Origin: JABWBJ01 sp035646395 | Lineage (GTDB): Bacteria; Gemmatimonadota; Gemmatimonadetes; Gemmatimonadales; Gemmatimonadaceae | Length of the DNA stretch: 64,000 nt | Direction: 5' to 3' | NCBI GenBank assembly: GCA_035646395.1 | Contig: DASRPK010000288.1 | Span: forward strand, 1-64,000 | Shown here: one piece after another, positions 53,865 through 63,124 of the stretch | Numbering within the stretch: the stretch's first letter is position 1 | Layout: the number at the start of each line of letters is the position of its first letter | Translations under genes and position numbers: made by a program | The notes under the pieces: generated by a model | What the model was told of the DNA's origin: nothing | Databases searched by the model: none | The model's input: only the letters and a program-made list of their open reading frames with translations

Positions 53865-54812
53865 TCACCCGCGACGGAACAGTCCCTTCATGCGCGACAG
53901 CAGGCCGTCATCAGCAGCCGCAGCCGGTTGCGCACCTGGAGTCGGTGTCTGCGCCGACGCCGATGGCGCCGCGAGCAATGCTTCTTTCAGCTCCTGGGCG
54001 AACGTCAACACGTCCGGATACCTATCACCGGGTTCCCTCGACAAGCCGCGCATGATCACGCTTTCCACCCGCGGCCCGAAGTCGAGTCCCGGCCGCGCCT
54101 TGTTGAGCGGAATAGGTGGCTGCGAAAGCAACTGCGTGAACATTTCGCGAGGAGACTTGGCGAGATACGGGAGTGCGCCCGTCAACAGGAGGTACGAGAT
54201 CGTGGCAAGGCTGTACTGATCGGCGGCTGGGGTGACGAGTGCGCCGGAGAGTGCTTCCGGTGCGACGTACATCAGGGTTCCGACGAAGTAGCCGGCGCGC
54301 GTGAGACGCTCGTCCTGCGAGGTATCGGTTGCCGCCGCGATGCCGAAATCGAGCAGCTTGAGCGTGCCCGTCGCATGGTCATACATCGCGTTATCAGGTT
54401 TCAGGTCGCGATGCACGATTCCGGACTTGTGGGCCGCAGCGACGGCGTCAGAGATCTGTATGATCACGTTCGCCACTTCTTCGCGCGGCATCGGCGCATG
54501 TTTCTTGGCGTAACTCTCCAGCAGGTCGCCCCCGGCCCATTCGATCACCAGGTAGGGGATACCATCATGCTGGCCTGTCTCTATCGTCCGGATGACGTTC
54601 GGATGGAGAACGCGCTTGCCGAAATTTGCTTCGCGGGTAAAACGCGCCAACGCGGTCTTGTCCTGGCGCATTTTGTCCCGAAGCGCCTTGAACGCGACCG
54701 TTCCGTGTTGCGCATGGTTGGCGCGGTACACCACGGACGTACCGCCCTCGCCGACCAACTCTTCAATGGAGTAGCCGGCTATGTTCTGTCCGACGAGGTT
54801 TTCCTTGGGCAC
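53865..54812 (-). CDS. Ser/Thr protein kinase with C-terminal low-complexity tail
   Basis: A 315-residue PknB-like kinase. GTG at 54812 gives MPKENLVGQNIAGYSIEEL; the longer open frame upstream is antisense to the next gene and rejected. Motifs are GEGGTSVVYRA, K42 in VAFKAL, HRDLKPDN (134-141), DFG (155-157) and VAPEA (183-187). A Pro/Ala-rich tail (PSASAQTPTPGAQPAAAA) precedes a basic LLSRMKGLFRRG end. No membrane segment is seen, so it is a cytoplasmic kinase of unknown substrate. It diverges from the GWxTD lipoprotein gene. Confidence 0.93.
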   Translation of the reverse strand: MPKENLVGQNIAGYSIEELVGEGGTSVVYRANHAQHGTVAFKALRDKMRQDKTALARFTREANFGKRVLHPNVIRTIETGQHDGIPYLVIEWAGGDLLESYAKKHAPMPREEVANVIIQISDAVAAAHKSGIVHRDLKPDNAMYDHATGTLKLLDFGIAAATDTSQDERLTRAGYFVGTLMYVAPEALSGALVTPAADQYSLATISYLLLTGALPYLAKSPREMFTQLLSQPPIPLNKARPGLDFGPRVESVIMRGLSREPGDRYPDVLTFAQELKEALLAAPSASAQTPTPGAQPAAAADDGLLSRMKGLFRRG

Positions 54813-54911
54813 GGCCGCGAACCTAATGCGGCGGTTGGGGGGCGGCAAGCAACCAATGCCCGAGGTGCTGGAAAGATGGTCGAGCAGAGGAACCCACTGC
54901 GGGGAGCAAAA

Positions 54912-56324
54912 ATGAAATTCAGACGTTCGCCACGGGTCGTATCCCTCGCCGCTATCAGCGGCTTCATGGCCCTCGCAGGCTGCGGCGGATCGCGCAGCGG
55001 CCCCTCCCCGACCGGTAGCGTCCCAACCCCAGAACCGATCCTGAGCACCGCTGCGCCGGGCAGAGTGCCGCGCCAACCCGATGCCGTCGCGTTGTACCGA
55101 CGGATGGGACTGCTCGCAGAGGCTGGGGAGACGCCGTTCGTCGGCTCACTCTCCTTCTTTGCCGGCCCAACCGCCGACTCTACGTCAATCGTCGTGACCG
55201 TTTCGCTGCCGAACCGGGTCCTGCGATTCCGCGCCGAGGGAGATCGGTGGCGAGCCTCTTATGACGTCGGGATCGAGGTTCGGAGTGGCACGACCGTCGT
55301 CCAGGAACTACGCAGCCGAGAAGTGGTGCGGGTTCTCGCATTTCGCGAGACCACCCGCGACGACGAGAGCGTCCTGTTCAAGCAGCTGATAAACCTCAGG
55401 CCTGGCACCTACGACATTCGACTCATCGTGCGAGACGAGTCTGCCACACGGGGCAGTGCCGTTGAGGCAACGATCGGCGTGCCGCAATTCGCAGCGGGGT
55501 CGGTTTCGTCACCCGTCCCCGTTTACGAGTCAGCGCCGCGCGAACAACTCGGCGCTCCGCTCAACATCGTCCCCACACCACGGTCGACCGCAGTTTTCGG
55601 GCGCGACTCCATCATGATGATCTACGCCGAAGGCTACGGCGACGGGGGCGACAGTGTGCCCGTGCACGTCACGATCAAATCGGATGAGTCAAGTCAGGTC
55701 TTGTGGAGCGACACGGTGAGTCTGGCGCGACATGGAGACCACTACAGCTCCACGTTCCCCGTTCCCGTATCGCGACTCGGTGTGGGCGTGATGCTGCTCG
55801 GCGTCAATAGACCCGGAGCAGCCGACACGGTTCGCATCCCGCTGTTCATCGCCTTCGGGGAAGACCTTCCGGTTGCGACGTTTACCCAGATGCTCGATTA
55901 CCTCCGGTACTACGTGTCGTCGCAGCGCCTGCAGGCGATGCGCGATGCACCGGCGGAATCACGCGCGAGTTTGTGGTCCGCGTTCCTTCGCGATACCGAT
56001 CCCGTTGCGCAAACGCCCGCACATGAAGGACTGCGCGACTATTTCAGCCGGATCGCGCAGGCCAACGTCCGCTTCCGTGAAGAGGGTCAGGCGGGCTGGC
56101 TCACTGATCGCGGCCGCGTCATGGTAGCCCTGGGCCAGCCCGATCAGGTATACGAGCCCACAATGGGCAACGTCGGCCAGCGCGGCCGGACATTGATATG
56201 GGAATTCCGCGAACACCGGCTGCAAGTCGTCTTCATCGACCAGACGGGATTCGGCCGGTGGAGAATGACGCTCCCTTCAGAGTCAGAATTCGAGTCAGTT
56301 GTGAGGAGGATCATACCTCAGTAA
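54912..56324 (+). CDS. GWxTD-domain lipoprotein
   Basis: A 470-residue exported protein with a lipobox signal (ISGFMALAGC). The GWxTD motif GWLTD is at residues 395-399, followed by RGRVMVALGQPDQVYEP and the WEFREHRLQVVFIDQTGFGRWRM end. Two beta-sandwich-like regions precede it (for example SIVVTVSLPNRVLRFRAEGD and DSVPVHVTIKSDESSQVLWSD). GWxTD domains occur in Acidobacteria, Gemmatimonadota and others, with no known function. The internal ATG with the signal peptide was chosen over the longer frame, which is antisense to the kinase gene. Confidence 0.88.
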   Translation: MKFRRSPRVVSLAAISGFMALAGCGGSRSGPSPTGSVPTPEPILSTAAPGRVPRQPDAVALYRRMGLLAEAGETPFVGSLSFFAGPTADSTSIVVTVSLPNRVLRFRAEGDRWRASYDVGIEVRSGTTVVQELRSREVVRVLAFRETTRDDESVLFKQLINLRPGTYDIRLIVRDESATRGSAVEATIGVPQFAAGSVSSPVPVYESAPREQLGAPLNIVPTPRSTAVFGRDSIMMIYAEGYGDGGDSVPVHVTIKSDESSQVLWSDTVSLARHGDHYSSTFPVPVSRLGVGVMLLGVNRPGAADTVRIPLFIAFGEDLPVATFTQMLDYLRYYVSSQRLQAMRDAPAESRASLWSAFLRDTDPVAQTPAHEGLRDYFSRIAQANVRFREEGQAGWLTDRGRVMVALGQPDQVYEPTMGNVGQRGRTLIWEFREHRLQVVFIDQTGFGRWRMTLPSESEFESVVRRIIPQ

Positions 56325-56411
56325 CCGGCCCAATCATCTGATTCGAGTTGTTTGTCGGTGAGAATGTCATAACTAACGATTGGGTATCGCGTTGCAGCGC
56401 AACACGTTCTC

Positions 56412-56440
56412 TTGACAGCCCGACGAGGTCGCTCTATATA
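56412..56440 (+). promoter_or_regulatory. strong sigma-70-type promoter of the cold-shock gene
   Basis: TTGACA, 17-base spacer, TATATA: the best promoter match in the window. The predicted start leaves a leader of about 70 bases before the ATG. Confidence 0.8.
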
Positions 56441-56518
56441 AGGTGCCGCGAACCGCAGCGGTTTGCCCCGCAACACATTTGTGCGGGTCCAGTTTCATCG
56501 AGTAGGAGGCATCACGGT

Positions 56519-56719
56519 ATGGCGCGCGGGAAAATCAAATGGTTCAATGACGCCAAGGGATACGGCTTCATTGAGCAGGACTCGGGCGAAGACGTATTCG
56601 TCCACTTCTCTGCAATCCAAATGGACGGATTCAAGACCCTCGCCGAGGGCCAAACGGTTGAGTTCGAGATCCAGTCGGGTAACAAGGGCCTTCACGCCGC
56701 CAACGTAACACGCGTCTGA
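56519..56719 (+). CDS. cold-shock protein (CspA family)
   Basis: A 66-residue OB-fold protein: MARGKIKWFNDAKGYGFIEQDSGEDVFVHFSAI contains the RNP1 (KGYGFIE) and RNP2 (VFVHF) nucleic-acid-binding motifs. AGGAGG precedes the start. It binds single-stranded nucleic acids as an RNA chaperone. Flanked by a strong promoter and a strong terminator, so it is monocistronic and probably highly expressed. Confidence 0.97.
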   Translation: MARGKIKWFNDAKGYGFIEQDSGEDVFVHFSAIQMDGFKTLAEGQTVEFEIQSGNKGLHAANVTRV

Positions 56720-56765
56720 AAACTCATCGGCTCGGCGCACAAGCGCCGCGCTGAAGCGGAGCGTT

Positions 56766-56800
56766 CGCCCGCCTGCATTCACTGCAGGCGGGCGCTTTCT
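56766..56800 (+). terminator. terminator of the cold-shock gene
   Basis: A perfect 12-bp stem CGCCCGCCTGCA/TGCAGGCGGGCG with a 5-base loop, followed by CTTTCTTTC. Confidence 0.9.
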
Positions 56801-56832
56801 TTCCCTTCCGTTGAAACACGACTCCCCGGAAC

Positions 56833-59727
56833 GTGCCGCCGAAAGCTCAGGCTGACCCTACCCGCCCCGGACACCCGACGCTTTTTCTGGTCGACGGCTA
56901 CGCCCTCATTTATCGGGCGTTTTTTGCCATGCTGTCGCGGCCACTGACAACCTCGCGCGGCGAGAACACCTCTGCGGCCTGGGGCGTCGTCAACTTCCTG
57001 CAGCGGCTCAAGACGGAGCACCAGCCGGACCACATCGGATGGGTGCTCGACGCGGGAAGCTCCTTCCGAAAGGAGATATACCCCGAATACAAGGCGACGC
57101 GGGAGAAGTTGAACGAGGAGCTGCAGGCGGACTTCGATCGCGGCCTCGATCGCATCGCCCAGCTTCTGGCTGCGTACCGCGTTCCCATCATCGCCGTCGA
57201 CGGGTATGAGGCGGACGACGTCATCGGGACACTGGTCCGCCAGGGCGTGGAGCAGGGATATCAGGTCGTCGTGGTCTCGGGCGACAAGGATTTCCAGCAA
57301 CTCGTTAGGTCGGGAGTCTGGCTGCTCAATCCCGGCCGCGGTGGTCCGGCACAGGTCGAAGAACACTGGGTCGGGACGCATAACGCGAACGAGCGACTCG
57401 GCGTCGTGCCGGAACGGGTCGTGGATTACCTCGCACTTGTCGGTGATTCTTCCGACAACGTCCCCGGCGTTCCCGGCATTGGGGACAAGACCGCCCGCGA
57501 GCTGGTCAACGAGTTCGGGGATCTCGATGCGATCCTGAATGCCGCGCCCGGGATCAAGGGAAAGCGCCCGCGCGAAGCGCTGCTGGCGAACCCGGAGCGG
57601 GCGAAGTTGTCAAAAACACTCGTCACCATCCGCGACGATGTACCGGTCTCGCTCGACGCGAATGCGTTGCGAACCAGGGAATCCGATATCGCCGCGTTGC
57701 GCCCGATGCTCGTCGAGCTCGAGTTCACGACGCTGCTGCGCGACCTCGAACGCACGACGCCCCGCGCGTCGATGGAGCGATCGAAGGTCACCACGCGCGT
57801 CGTCGAGAGCCTTGATGCGCTGAAGGTGATGGTCGACGAGGCGCGTCATGCCGGCCACTTTGCGCTGCGCACCATGACGATGCCTGAGCCGGTCACGGCC
57901 CCGCGGACCGATTCACTGCGCGCACGGCTGATTGGGCTGGCGGTGAGCATCAAGGCGGGAGAATGCTGGTATCTGCCTTTCGCCCACCGTCCATCGCGAC
58001 CGGAGCAGACCGACCTGCTCGGCGCCGTCCCGGCGCGACCGGCAACGAAATCGAAGACCCAGGTGCCTGCCAGCATTGCCGCGCAACTGCTGGCCGAAGG
58101 TGCGCCGGATCCCGTCAACCTTGCGCCGCTGACGGATCCGGCGCTCGAGCCCCTGCGGGCACTGCTGGACGATCCGGCGGTGGCAAAAACGGCGCATAAC
58201 GCGAAGTTCGACTCGGCGGTGCTGCAGCGTGCCGGCGTTAGGCTCGAAGGCCTTGCGTTCGACACCATGCTGGCCAGTTACGTGCTCGATCCCGGGCGCC
58301 GCTCGCACAGCATCGATTTGCTGTCCGTCGAATTCCTTGGCCATTCCCTCGCGAGCCTGGAAGCGCTGGTCGGCAAGGGGAAAGACGAGGTGCCGATGGA
58401 TGTGGCCCCCGTCTCGTGCGTCGCCGAATTCGCCGGTGGCGAAGCAGAGGCGTCGTTGCGACTGCGCGAGATCTTCGAGGCACAACTGACGCTGCACGGC
58501 CAGCGCAACCTGCTCACGGATATCGAGATCCCCCTCTCGCGGGTCCTTGGTGACATGGAACGGGCCGGCGTGTGCATCGACATCGACTGGTTCCGCTCTC
58601 TGCAGACCCGGTTCCGCGCGGAACGGGAACGCATCGAGCGTGAGATCTATGCGGCGGCGGGAAGTGAGTTCAACATCAACTCGAACCAGCAGCTCCGTGT
58701 TGTGCTCTTCGACCAGCTCGGATTGCCGGTGTTGAAGCGAACGCCAACCGGACCCTCGACCGACGCGAGCGTGCTGCAGGAGCTGGCCGAAGAAGGCCAC
58801 CAGCTTCCGATCCTGCTGATGGACTACCGCGAGATTTCCAAGCTCGAATCGACCTACCTCGACACGTTGCCCGAACTGGTGCATCCCGATGACGGCCGGC
58901 TGCACACGTCGTTCAACCAGACCGTGGCCGCGACCGGCCGACTGTCATCGAGTGACCCCAACCTGCAGAACATTCCGATTCGACGGGAACTGGGACGGGA
59001 CATCCGCCGCGGGTTCGTCGCGCAGTCGGGATGGCGGTTCCTGGTGGCGGACTACTCGCAGATCGAGTTGCGGCTGCTGGCGCACCTTTCCAGCGACCCG
59101 GCCTTCCTGTCCGCGTTTCGGTCTGGCGGGGACATTCACCGCCAGACGGCGGCAATCATCTTTGGCGTCGACCTGAAGGACGTGACGAGTGAGATGCGCT
59201 CACGCGCCAAGACGATCAACTTCGCGACGATTTACGGCCAGGGCGCCAATGCGCTCGCGCGACAGCTGCGCATCACGCACGCCGAGGCGAAGGCGTTCAT
59301 CGAGACGTATTTCACGCGGTTCGGTGGCGTCCGGGCGTACCTGGACTCGCAGGTCGCGTACGCGCGCGAGAACGGCTACGTCGAAACGATCTTTCACCGT
59401 CGCCGCTACATCCCCGAACTGCGCGATCGCAACTTCAACATTCGCGCCTTTGGGGAGCGGGTGGCCACAAACGCCCCGATCCAGGGATCGGCGGCGGACC
59501 TGATCAAGGTCGCGATGATCCGCATTCACGACGCGCTGCGGCGCGATGGCCTCGAGGCCCGGATGCTGCTCCAGGTCCACGATGAACTGGTGCTGGAGGC
59601 CCCACCTAACGAGGCAGACGCCGTGAGCGGTATCGTTCGCGATGCCATGGAGCAGGCCGCCGACCTGTCCGTGCCGCTGGTGGTGGACCTCGGCATCGGG
59701 AACAACTGGCTCGAAGCGAAGGCCTGA
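56833..59727 (+). CDS. polA: DNA polymerase I, proofreading site degenerate
   Basis: A 964-residue PolA starting with GTG. The 5'-nuclease domain has LFLVDGYALIYRAFFAM and VDGYEADDVIGTL; the polymerase has ATGRLSSSDPNLQNIPIRRELGRDIRRGF, VADYSQIELRLLAHLS, RSRAKTINFATIYGQG and LQVHDELVLE. In the 3'-5' exonuclease domain the ExoI D-x-E motif reads LRTMTM (R346 and M348 at the Asp and Glu positions), although NAKFD and DTMLASYVLDP remain. The enzyme therefore probably lacks editing. It follows the cspA terminator by about 30 bases. Confidence 0.97.
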   Translation: MPPKAQADPTRPGHPTLFLVDGYALIYRAFFAMLSRPLTTSRGENTSAAWGVVNFLQRLKTEHQPDHIGWVLDAGSSFRKEIYPEYKATREKLNEELQADFDRGLDRIAQLLAAYRVPIIAVDGYEADDVIGTLVRQGVEQGYQVVVVSGDKDFQQLVRSGVWLLNPGRGGPAQVEEHWVGTHNANERLGVVPERVVDYLALVGDSSDNVPGVPGIGDKTARELVNEFGDLDAILNAAPGIKGKRPREALLANPERAKLSKTLVTIRDDVPVSLDANALRTRESDIAALRPMLVELEFTTLLRDLERTTPRASMERSKVTTRVVESLDALKVMVDEARHAGHFALRTMTMPEPVTAPRTDSLRARLIGLAVSIKAGECWYLPFAHRPSRPEQTDLLGAVPARPATKSKTQVPASIAAQLLAEGAPDPVNLAPLTDPALEPLRALLDDPAVAKTAHNAKFDSAVLQRAGVRLEGLAFDTMLASYVLDPGRRSHSIDLLSVEFLGHSLASLEALVGKGKDEVPMDVAPVSCVAEFAGGEAEASLRLREIFEAQLTLHGQRNLLTDIEIPLSRVLGDMERAGVCIDIDWFRSLQTRFRAERERIEREIYAAAGSEFNINSNQQLRVVLFDQLGLPVLKRTPTGPSTDASVLQELAEEGHQLPILLMDYREISKLESTYLDTLPELVHPDDGRLHTSFNQTVAATGRLSSSDPNLQNIPIRRELGRDIRRGFVAQSGWRFLVADYSQIELRLLAHLSSDPAFLSAFRSGGDIHRQTAAIIFGVDLKDVTSEMRSRAKTINFATIYGQGANALARQLRITHAEAKAFIETYFTRFGGVRAYLDSQVAYARENGYVETIFHRRRYIPELRDRNFNIRAFGERVATNAPIQGSAADLIKVAMIRIHDALRRDGLEARMLLQVHDELVLEAPPNEADAVSGIVRDAMEQAADLSVPLVVDLGIGNNWLEAKA

Positions 59728-59730
59728 TCC

Positions 59731-59759
59731 CGTTATGCAGCGGTGTCGTTATGCAGCGG
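59731..59759. repeat. 16-bp-period direct repeat (CGTTATGCAGCGG)
   Basis: Two exact 13-bp copies, 16 bases apart, just after the polA stop. CGTTATGC occurs again at the start of the prepilin gene (59978-59985). The rest of the 59728-59980 spacer shows no gene. Confidence 0.8.
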
Positions 59760-59980
59760 GACGGTTTCGTTCCGCCGCGGGCGCTCTCGCAAGCTGCGGC
59801 GGTTGTCGCGAATTCCCGGCGTCGAGGTGCACAGGCCTCGCGTGGTAAGTCGTTGTCTCCGAGGCGCTTGACAGCCGGCATCGCCTACGGCACCGCTGTT
59901 GCATGGGAAGCACGGGTGACGCCACTCATTGCGAGTGCGTCGGTACCAGGAACCTTCCTCCCAGTAAGGCCGACATCGTT

Positions 59981-60364
59981 ATGCGACGCACTAGCCGCGG
60001 GTTCACATTGATCGAGCTGCTGATCGTGGTCGTGATCATCGGCGTGCTCGCGGCAATTGCCATCCCCAAGTTCCAGTCGACGAAGGGGAAGGCAAACGCC
60101 GCCACGCTGAAGTCCGACCTGCGCAATCTGGCGACGGCGCAGGAAGCGTATTTCTACGAGCACCTCGCCTATACCACGAACACCGCGTCGCTGAACGTGT
60201 CGCTCAGCACCGGGGTCACGATCACGTGGGGAACTGTGGGGACCACCGGGTGGTCCGCGAAGCTCACCCACCCACTGGCCTATCCCATCGAGTGCGCGAT
60301 GTTCATGGGTGCGGTTCCCGCGCTGGCGCCGGCCACGGTCGAAGGTCAGCTCGTCTGCCAGTAA
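59981..60364 (+). CDS. type IV prepilin-like protein (type II/IV pseudopilin)
   Basis: A 127-residue prepilin. MRRTSRGFTLIELLIVVVIIGVLAAIAIPKF has the Gly/Phe cleavage site, the N-methylated Phe, Glu at +5 and a hydrophobic helix. The C-terminal globular part (YEHLAYTTNTASLNVSLS...) has a Cys pair (ECAMF and the final VCQ), probably disulfide-linked. It lacks neighbouring pilus assembly genes here. Pilin or pseudopilin of a type IV pilus or type II secretion system; which one is undecided. Confidence 0.88.
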   Translation: MRRTSRGFTLIELLIVVVIIGVLAAIAIPKFQSTKGKANAATLKSDLRNLATAQEAYFYEHLAYTTNTASLNVSLSTGVTITWGTVGTTGWSAKLTHPLAYPIECAMFMGAVPALAPATVEGQLVCQ

Positions 60365-60385
60365 GCGCCGTGCTATTGTGGGGCA

Positions 60386-60688
60386 ATGCCCCGCGATACC
60401 GCAGCTGACGCAGTCCCCAGGGAATTCACCCGCCGCCGTGACGGCATGATCCACGCGATGGACGGCGGGTTATGGCTGCATCGGCACGTCTGGTTCGGAC
60501 GGCCCATGGCTCATCTCGTCTCCACGAGCCGCGAGCGCCTGATCGCCTACGGCCGGCGCGTCGGGCTGCCTGACGAGAGACTCCAGTGGAAGCCACTGCG
60601 TGACCCGCGAACCGGCGAGCGCCGCCCCGCCTGGCACTGGGATCTCGCCGGGCCATTCCTTCCGCCAAGGGACTCGTCAGGCGGATGA
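60386..60688 (+). CDS. DUF4031-like protein
   Basis: A 100-residue protein: VWFGRPMAHLVSTSRERLIAYGRRVGLPDERLQWKPL and HWDLAG resemble DUF4031, a short cytoplasmic family of unknown role (typical members have WAHLVSD and HYDL in this order). It starts 21 bases after the prepilin stop and is convergent with the MFS gene. Confidence 0.68.
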   Translation: MPRDTAADAVPREFTRRRDGMIHAMDGGLWLHRHVWFGRPMAHLVSTSRERLIAYGRRVGLPDERLQWKPLRDPRTGERRPAWHWDLAGPFLPPRDSSGG

Positions 60689-60695
60689 CGCACCG

Positions 60696-62066
60696 CTAGT
60701 CTGCCGGCGCCAGGCGCACTCCCGCTTCCGCGTCCCGCGCCGCCTTGCGTCCCTTCTCCACGTCGACGAAGGCCAGCACGGCCGCGCCGACGATGAAGAA
60801 CACCACGACCGAAAGAATCGCATTGCGACTGCTGCCGGTGAGAGCGATGGTCACCGAAAACAGCAGCGGACCGAAGATGCTCGAGAACTTTTCGAAGACG
60901 CTGTAGAAACCGAAGAACTCGCCCGACTTGTGGGCAGGGATCAGCGTGGCGAAGAGCGAGCGGCTGAGCGCCTGAGTGCCACCCTGCACCATCCCAACCA
61001 ATCCGGCAAGAATGAAGAAGTGCGCCGCCGTGGTCATGAAGTAGCCGATGATGCTGATGACCGTGTACGCCAGCAGGCCAAGGAACACCGATCGCTTGGC
61101 CCCGATGCGCGTCGCCAAAGCGCCAAAGAGAAACGCGAACGGAACGCCAACGAACTGCACCATCAGCACGGCCGTAATCAGCGCCGACTGTCCGATGCCG
61201 ATTTCCGTGCCGTACGCCGTCGCCATCTTGATGATGGTCTGGATGCCGTCGTTATAGATGAGAAAGGCCAGCAGCATCAGGAATGCCTGACGAAATCCCA
61301 TCAGTTGTTTCATCGTCTCGCCCAGACGCGAGAACGCCGTCGCGAGTACCGAGCCGCGTCCCGGCTCATCCTGCTCGAGCGTCCGCGGTGGTTCCGGCAC
61401 GCGACGGAAGAGTGGAATCGCGAACACGATCCACCAGACCGCGACGGACACGAATGCGAGCCTGGCCGGCAATGAGGCTGCCTGGTCAGATAACCCTTCG
61501 CCTGATGGCAATCCAAACAGTGCGGGCTGCTGGATCCACGCGAGATTGACCGCGAGCAGCAAGCCGCCGCCGATGTATCCCATCGCGTACCCGGCCGACG
61601 ATACGCGGTCGATTTCAGACTGCTTGGCGATATGCGGAAGGAGAGCTTCGTAAAAGACGACGCTGGCGGTGGCCCCCATGATGGCGATCACGAACAACGT
61701 CGACGCCAGCGTCAAATCCCCGCGCTTGATGAAGAACATCCCGGCCGTTGCGGCGGCGCCAACCAGCATCGAGCCCGCCAGCATCCGCTTCTTCGCGGCG
61801 GCGTAATCCGACACAGCCCCAAGCACGGGAGAAATCAACGCGACGAGGATGGCGGCGATGGTATTGGCCGTCGCTAACGCCTGCGTGCCGCGCGACTCCG
61901 GCAGCCCCGCTGCGGCAACGCGTACGAAGAAGATCGGGAACACCGCCGTCAGCACGACCGCCTGGAGCGCCGAAACGGCCCAGTCATACATCGCCCACGC
62001 GCGCAATTCCGGCCGTCCCAGGCCGAGTCGGTCGAGCCACGACCTCGCTGCTGGTGTCGCCGTCAC
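60696..62066 (-). CDS. MFS transporter (UMF1/Atg22-like)
   Basis: A 456-residue membrane protein with about 12 hydrophobic segments. It begins with the WAMYDWAVSALQAVVLTAVFPIFF segment characteristic of the UMF1/Atg22-like MFS group, followed by VLGAVSDYAAAKKRMLAGSMLVGA, FYEALLPHIA, and GGTQALSRSLFATLIPAHKSGEFFGFYSVFEKFSSIFGPLLF. Substrates are undetermined. It is divergent from the lipoprotein gene starting at 62144 and separated from it by 77 bases. Confidence 0.92.
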   Translation of the reverse strand: MTATPAARSWLDRLGLGRPELRAWAMYDWAVSALQAVVLTAVFPIFFVRVAAAGLPESRGTQALATANTIAAILVALISPVLGAVSDYAAAKKRMLAGSMLVGAAATAGMFFIKRGDLTLASTLFVIAIMGATASVVFYEALLPHIAKQSEIDRVSSAGYAMGYIGGGLLLAVNLAWIQQPALFGLPSGEGLSDQAASLPARLAFVSVAVWWIVFAIPLFRRVPEPPRTLEQDEPGRGSVLATAFSRLGETMKQLMGFRQAFLMLLAFLIYNDGIQTIIKMATAYGTEIGIGQSALITAVLMVQFVGVPFAFLFGALATRIGAKRSVFLGLLAYTVISIIGYFMTTAAHFFILAGLVGMVQGGTQALSRSLFATLIPAHKSGEFFGFYSVFEKFSSIFGPLLFSVTIALTGSSRNAILSVVVFFIVGAAVLAFVDVEKGRKAARDAEAGVRLAPAD

Positions 62067-62143
62067 GCCATCCTCCCTGGTGAGGTGTCGTTGCTGCCTA
62101 GCGAGTCTGTTGACGCGCGCCCCAGGCCCACCAGATTACGCGC

Positions 62144-63049
62144 ATGTCTCCGGCCTGGCGCACTTATGCACTCCTGCTGCTTGTCGCCTGCGGCGGCGAT
62201 CGCGCGCCCGGCAAGGATACGGTGCTGGTCGACGAGTTGCCACCGGAGGATCCATCACTGCCGGCGCGCGTCTCCACCTGGAATCGTTCCGCGGGCGATT
62301 TCTTCGCGGTCCGATCCGAGAACGGCACCCAGTCGTACATCGTGAACCCTGCGTACGGCGACGCACAGGCGCTCGATACCCTGACCGCTGCCGAATGGAA
62401 CGTGGAAGGGAGTTCACTCGTTCTCCTCGATGGAGCACAGATCGTCGGAACCGGGCGCATCACAGATTTCCACTACGATTCCACCTGTGCTGGATGGCCG
62501 ACGGCGACACTTGTATCTGAAACGGCGCCGTCCGCGCCGTGGCGCGTCGCGTTTCCTGAAGGCAGAGTCGAGGGACTGCCGTTCGATTCGCTGCCGGCAC
62601 TCACGTCCGCTGATTCCGCCGAACGCGCGCGGAGCGGAGCGCTGGCCGCGTCGCGGCTGCCTGACGATACCCTCTCCGCATTCCGCGGGCGTCCGTTTGC
62701 CGTTCGTCAGGCACATCGCGTCACGATTGCCGCCGACACCATCGTGACGGTGTTCGAAGTGGTGCGGCTCGTCGCGCAGGAAGCGAACCCGCTGCAGGAA
62801 CAGCTGTTCATCGTCACCGAGGAGGGTCCCGGACGGGAGCCCGCTGGCGTCTTCCACCGCCGCGAAGTGGGCGCCGAAGAAAAGATGGGCTCCGTCGAGC
62901 TCCTCGGCCCCGTGCGTGTCCGCTCGAGCGGAAGGATCGCGTTACTCGTTCGACGCGAACGGGAATCCGGACTCACCTTCGAATGGATCGAGCGGACGCC
63001 GCGCGGAGCGTGGGTCATCCGTTGGCGCAGCGCGACCGATAGTTGTTAG
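62144..63049 (+). CDS. exported lipoprotein of unknown function
   Basis: A 301-residue protein with a lipobox (LLLVACGG) after a short signal. The mature part reads SAGDFFAVRSENGTQSYIVNPAYGD near its start and ends ARGAWVIRWRSATDSC-like. No family is recognised; the beta-rich character suggests an envelope protein. Two cysteines besides the lipidated one (STCAGW and the final C) could be disulfide-linked. The stop codon overlaps a GTTAGG word. Confidence 0.7.
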   Translation: MSPAWRTYALLLLVACGGDRAPGKDTVLVDELPPEDPSLPARVSTWNRSAGDFFAVRSENGTQSYIVNPAYGDAQALDTLTAAEWNVEGSSLVLLDGAQIVGTGRITDFHYDSTCAGWPTATLVSETAPSAPWRVAFPEGRVEGLPFDSLPALTSADSAERARSGALAASRLPDDTLSAFRGRPFAVRQAHRVTIAADTIVTVFEVVRLVAQEANPLQEQLFIVTEEGPGREPAGVFHRREVGAEEKMGSVELLGPVRVRSSGRIALLVRRERESGLTFEWIERTPRGAWVIRWRSATDSC

Positions 63050-63124
63050 GGTGGCGCCCACCCCAAGCCACGCCGGCTGCTGCGCGCGACCGGATGGCGC
63101 GGTCACGACACGCGCCGGCTCACG

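Noticed and set aside
53928..54911. N-terminal 328 residues of the long plus-strand frame ending at 56324
   Set aside because: This part is the complement of the Ser/Thr kinase gene and has no protein-family features; the signal peptide at 54912 marks the true start.
54813..55076. N-terminal extension of the kinase frame beyond the GTG at 54812
   Set aside because: It overlaps the GWxTD gene in antisense and lacks kinase-family similarity.
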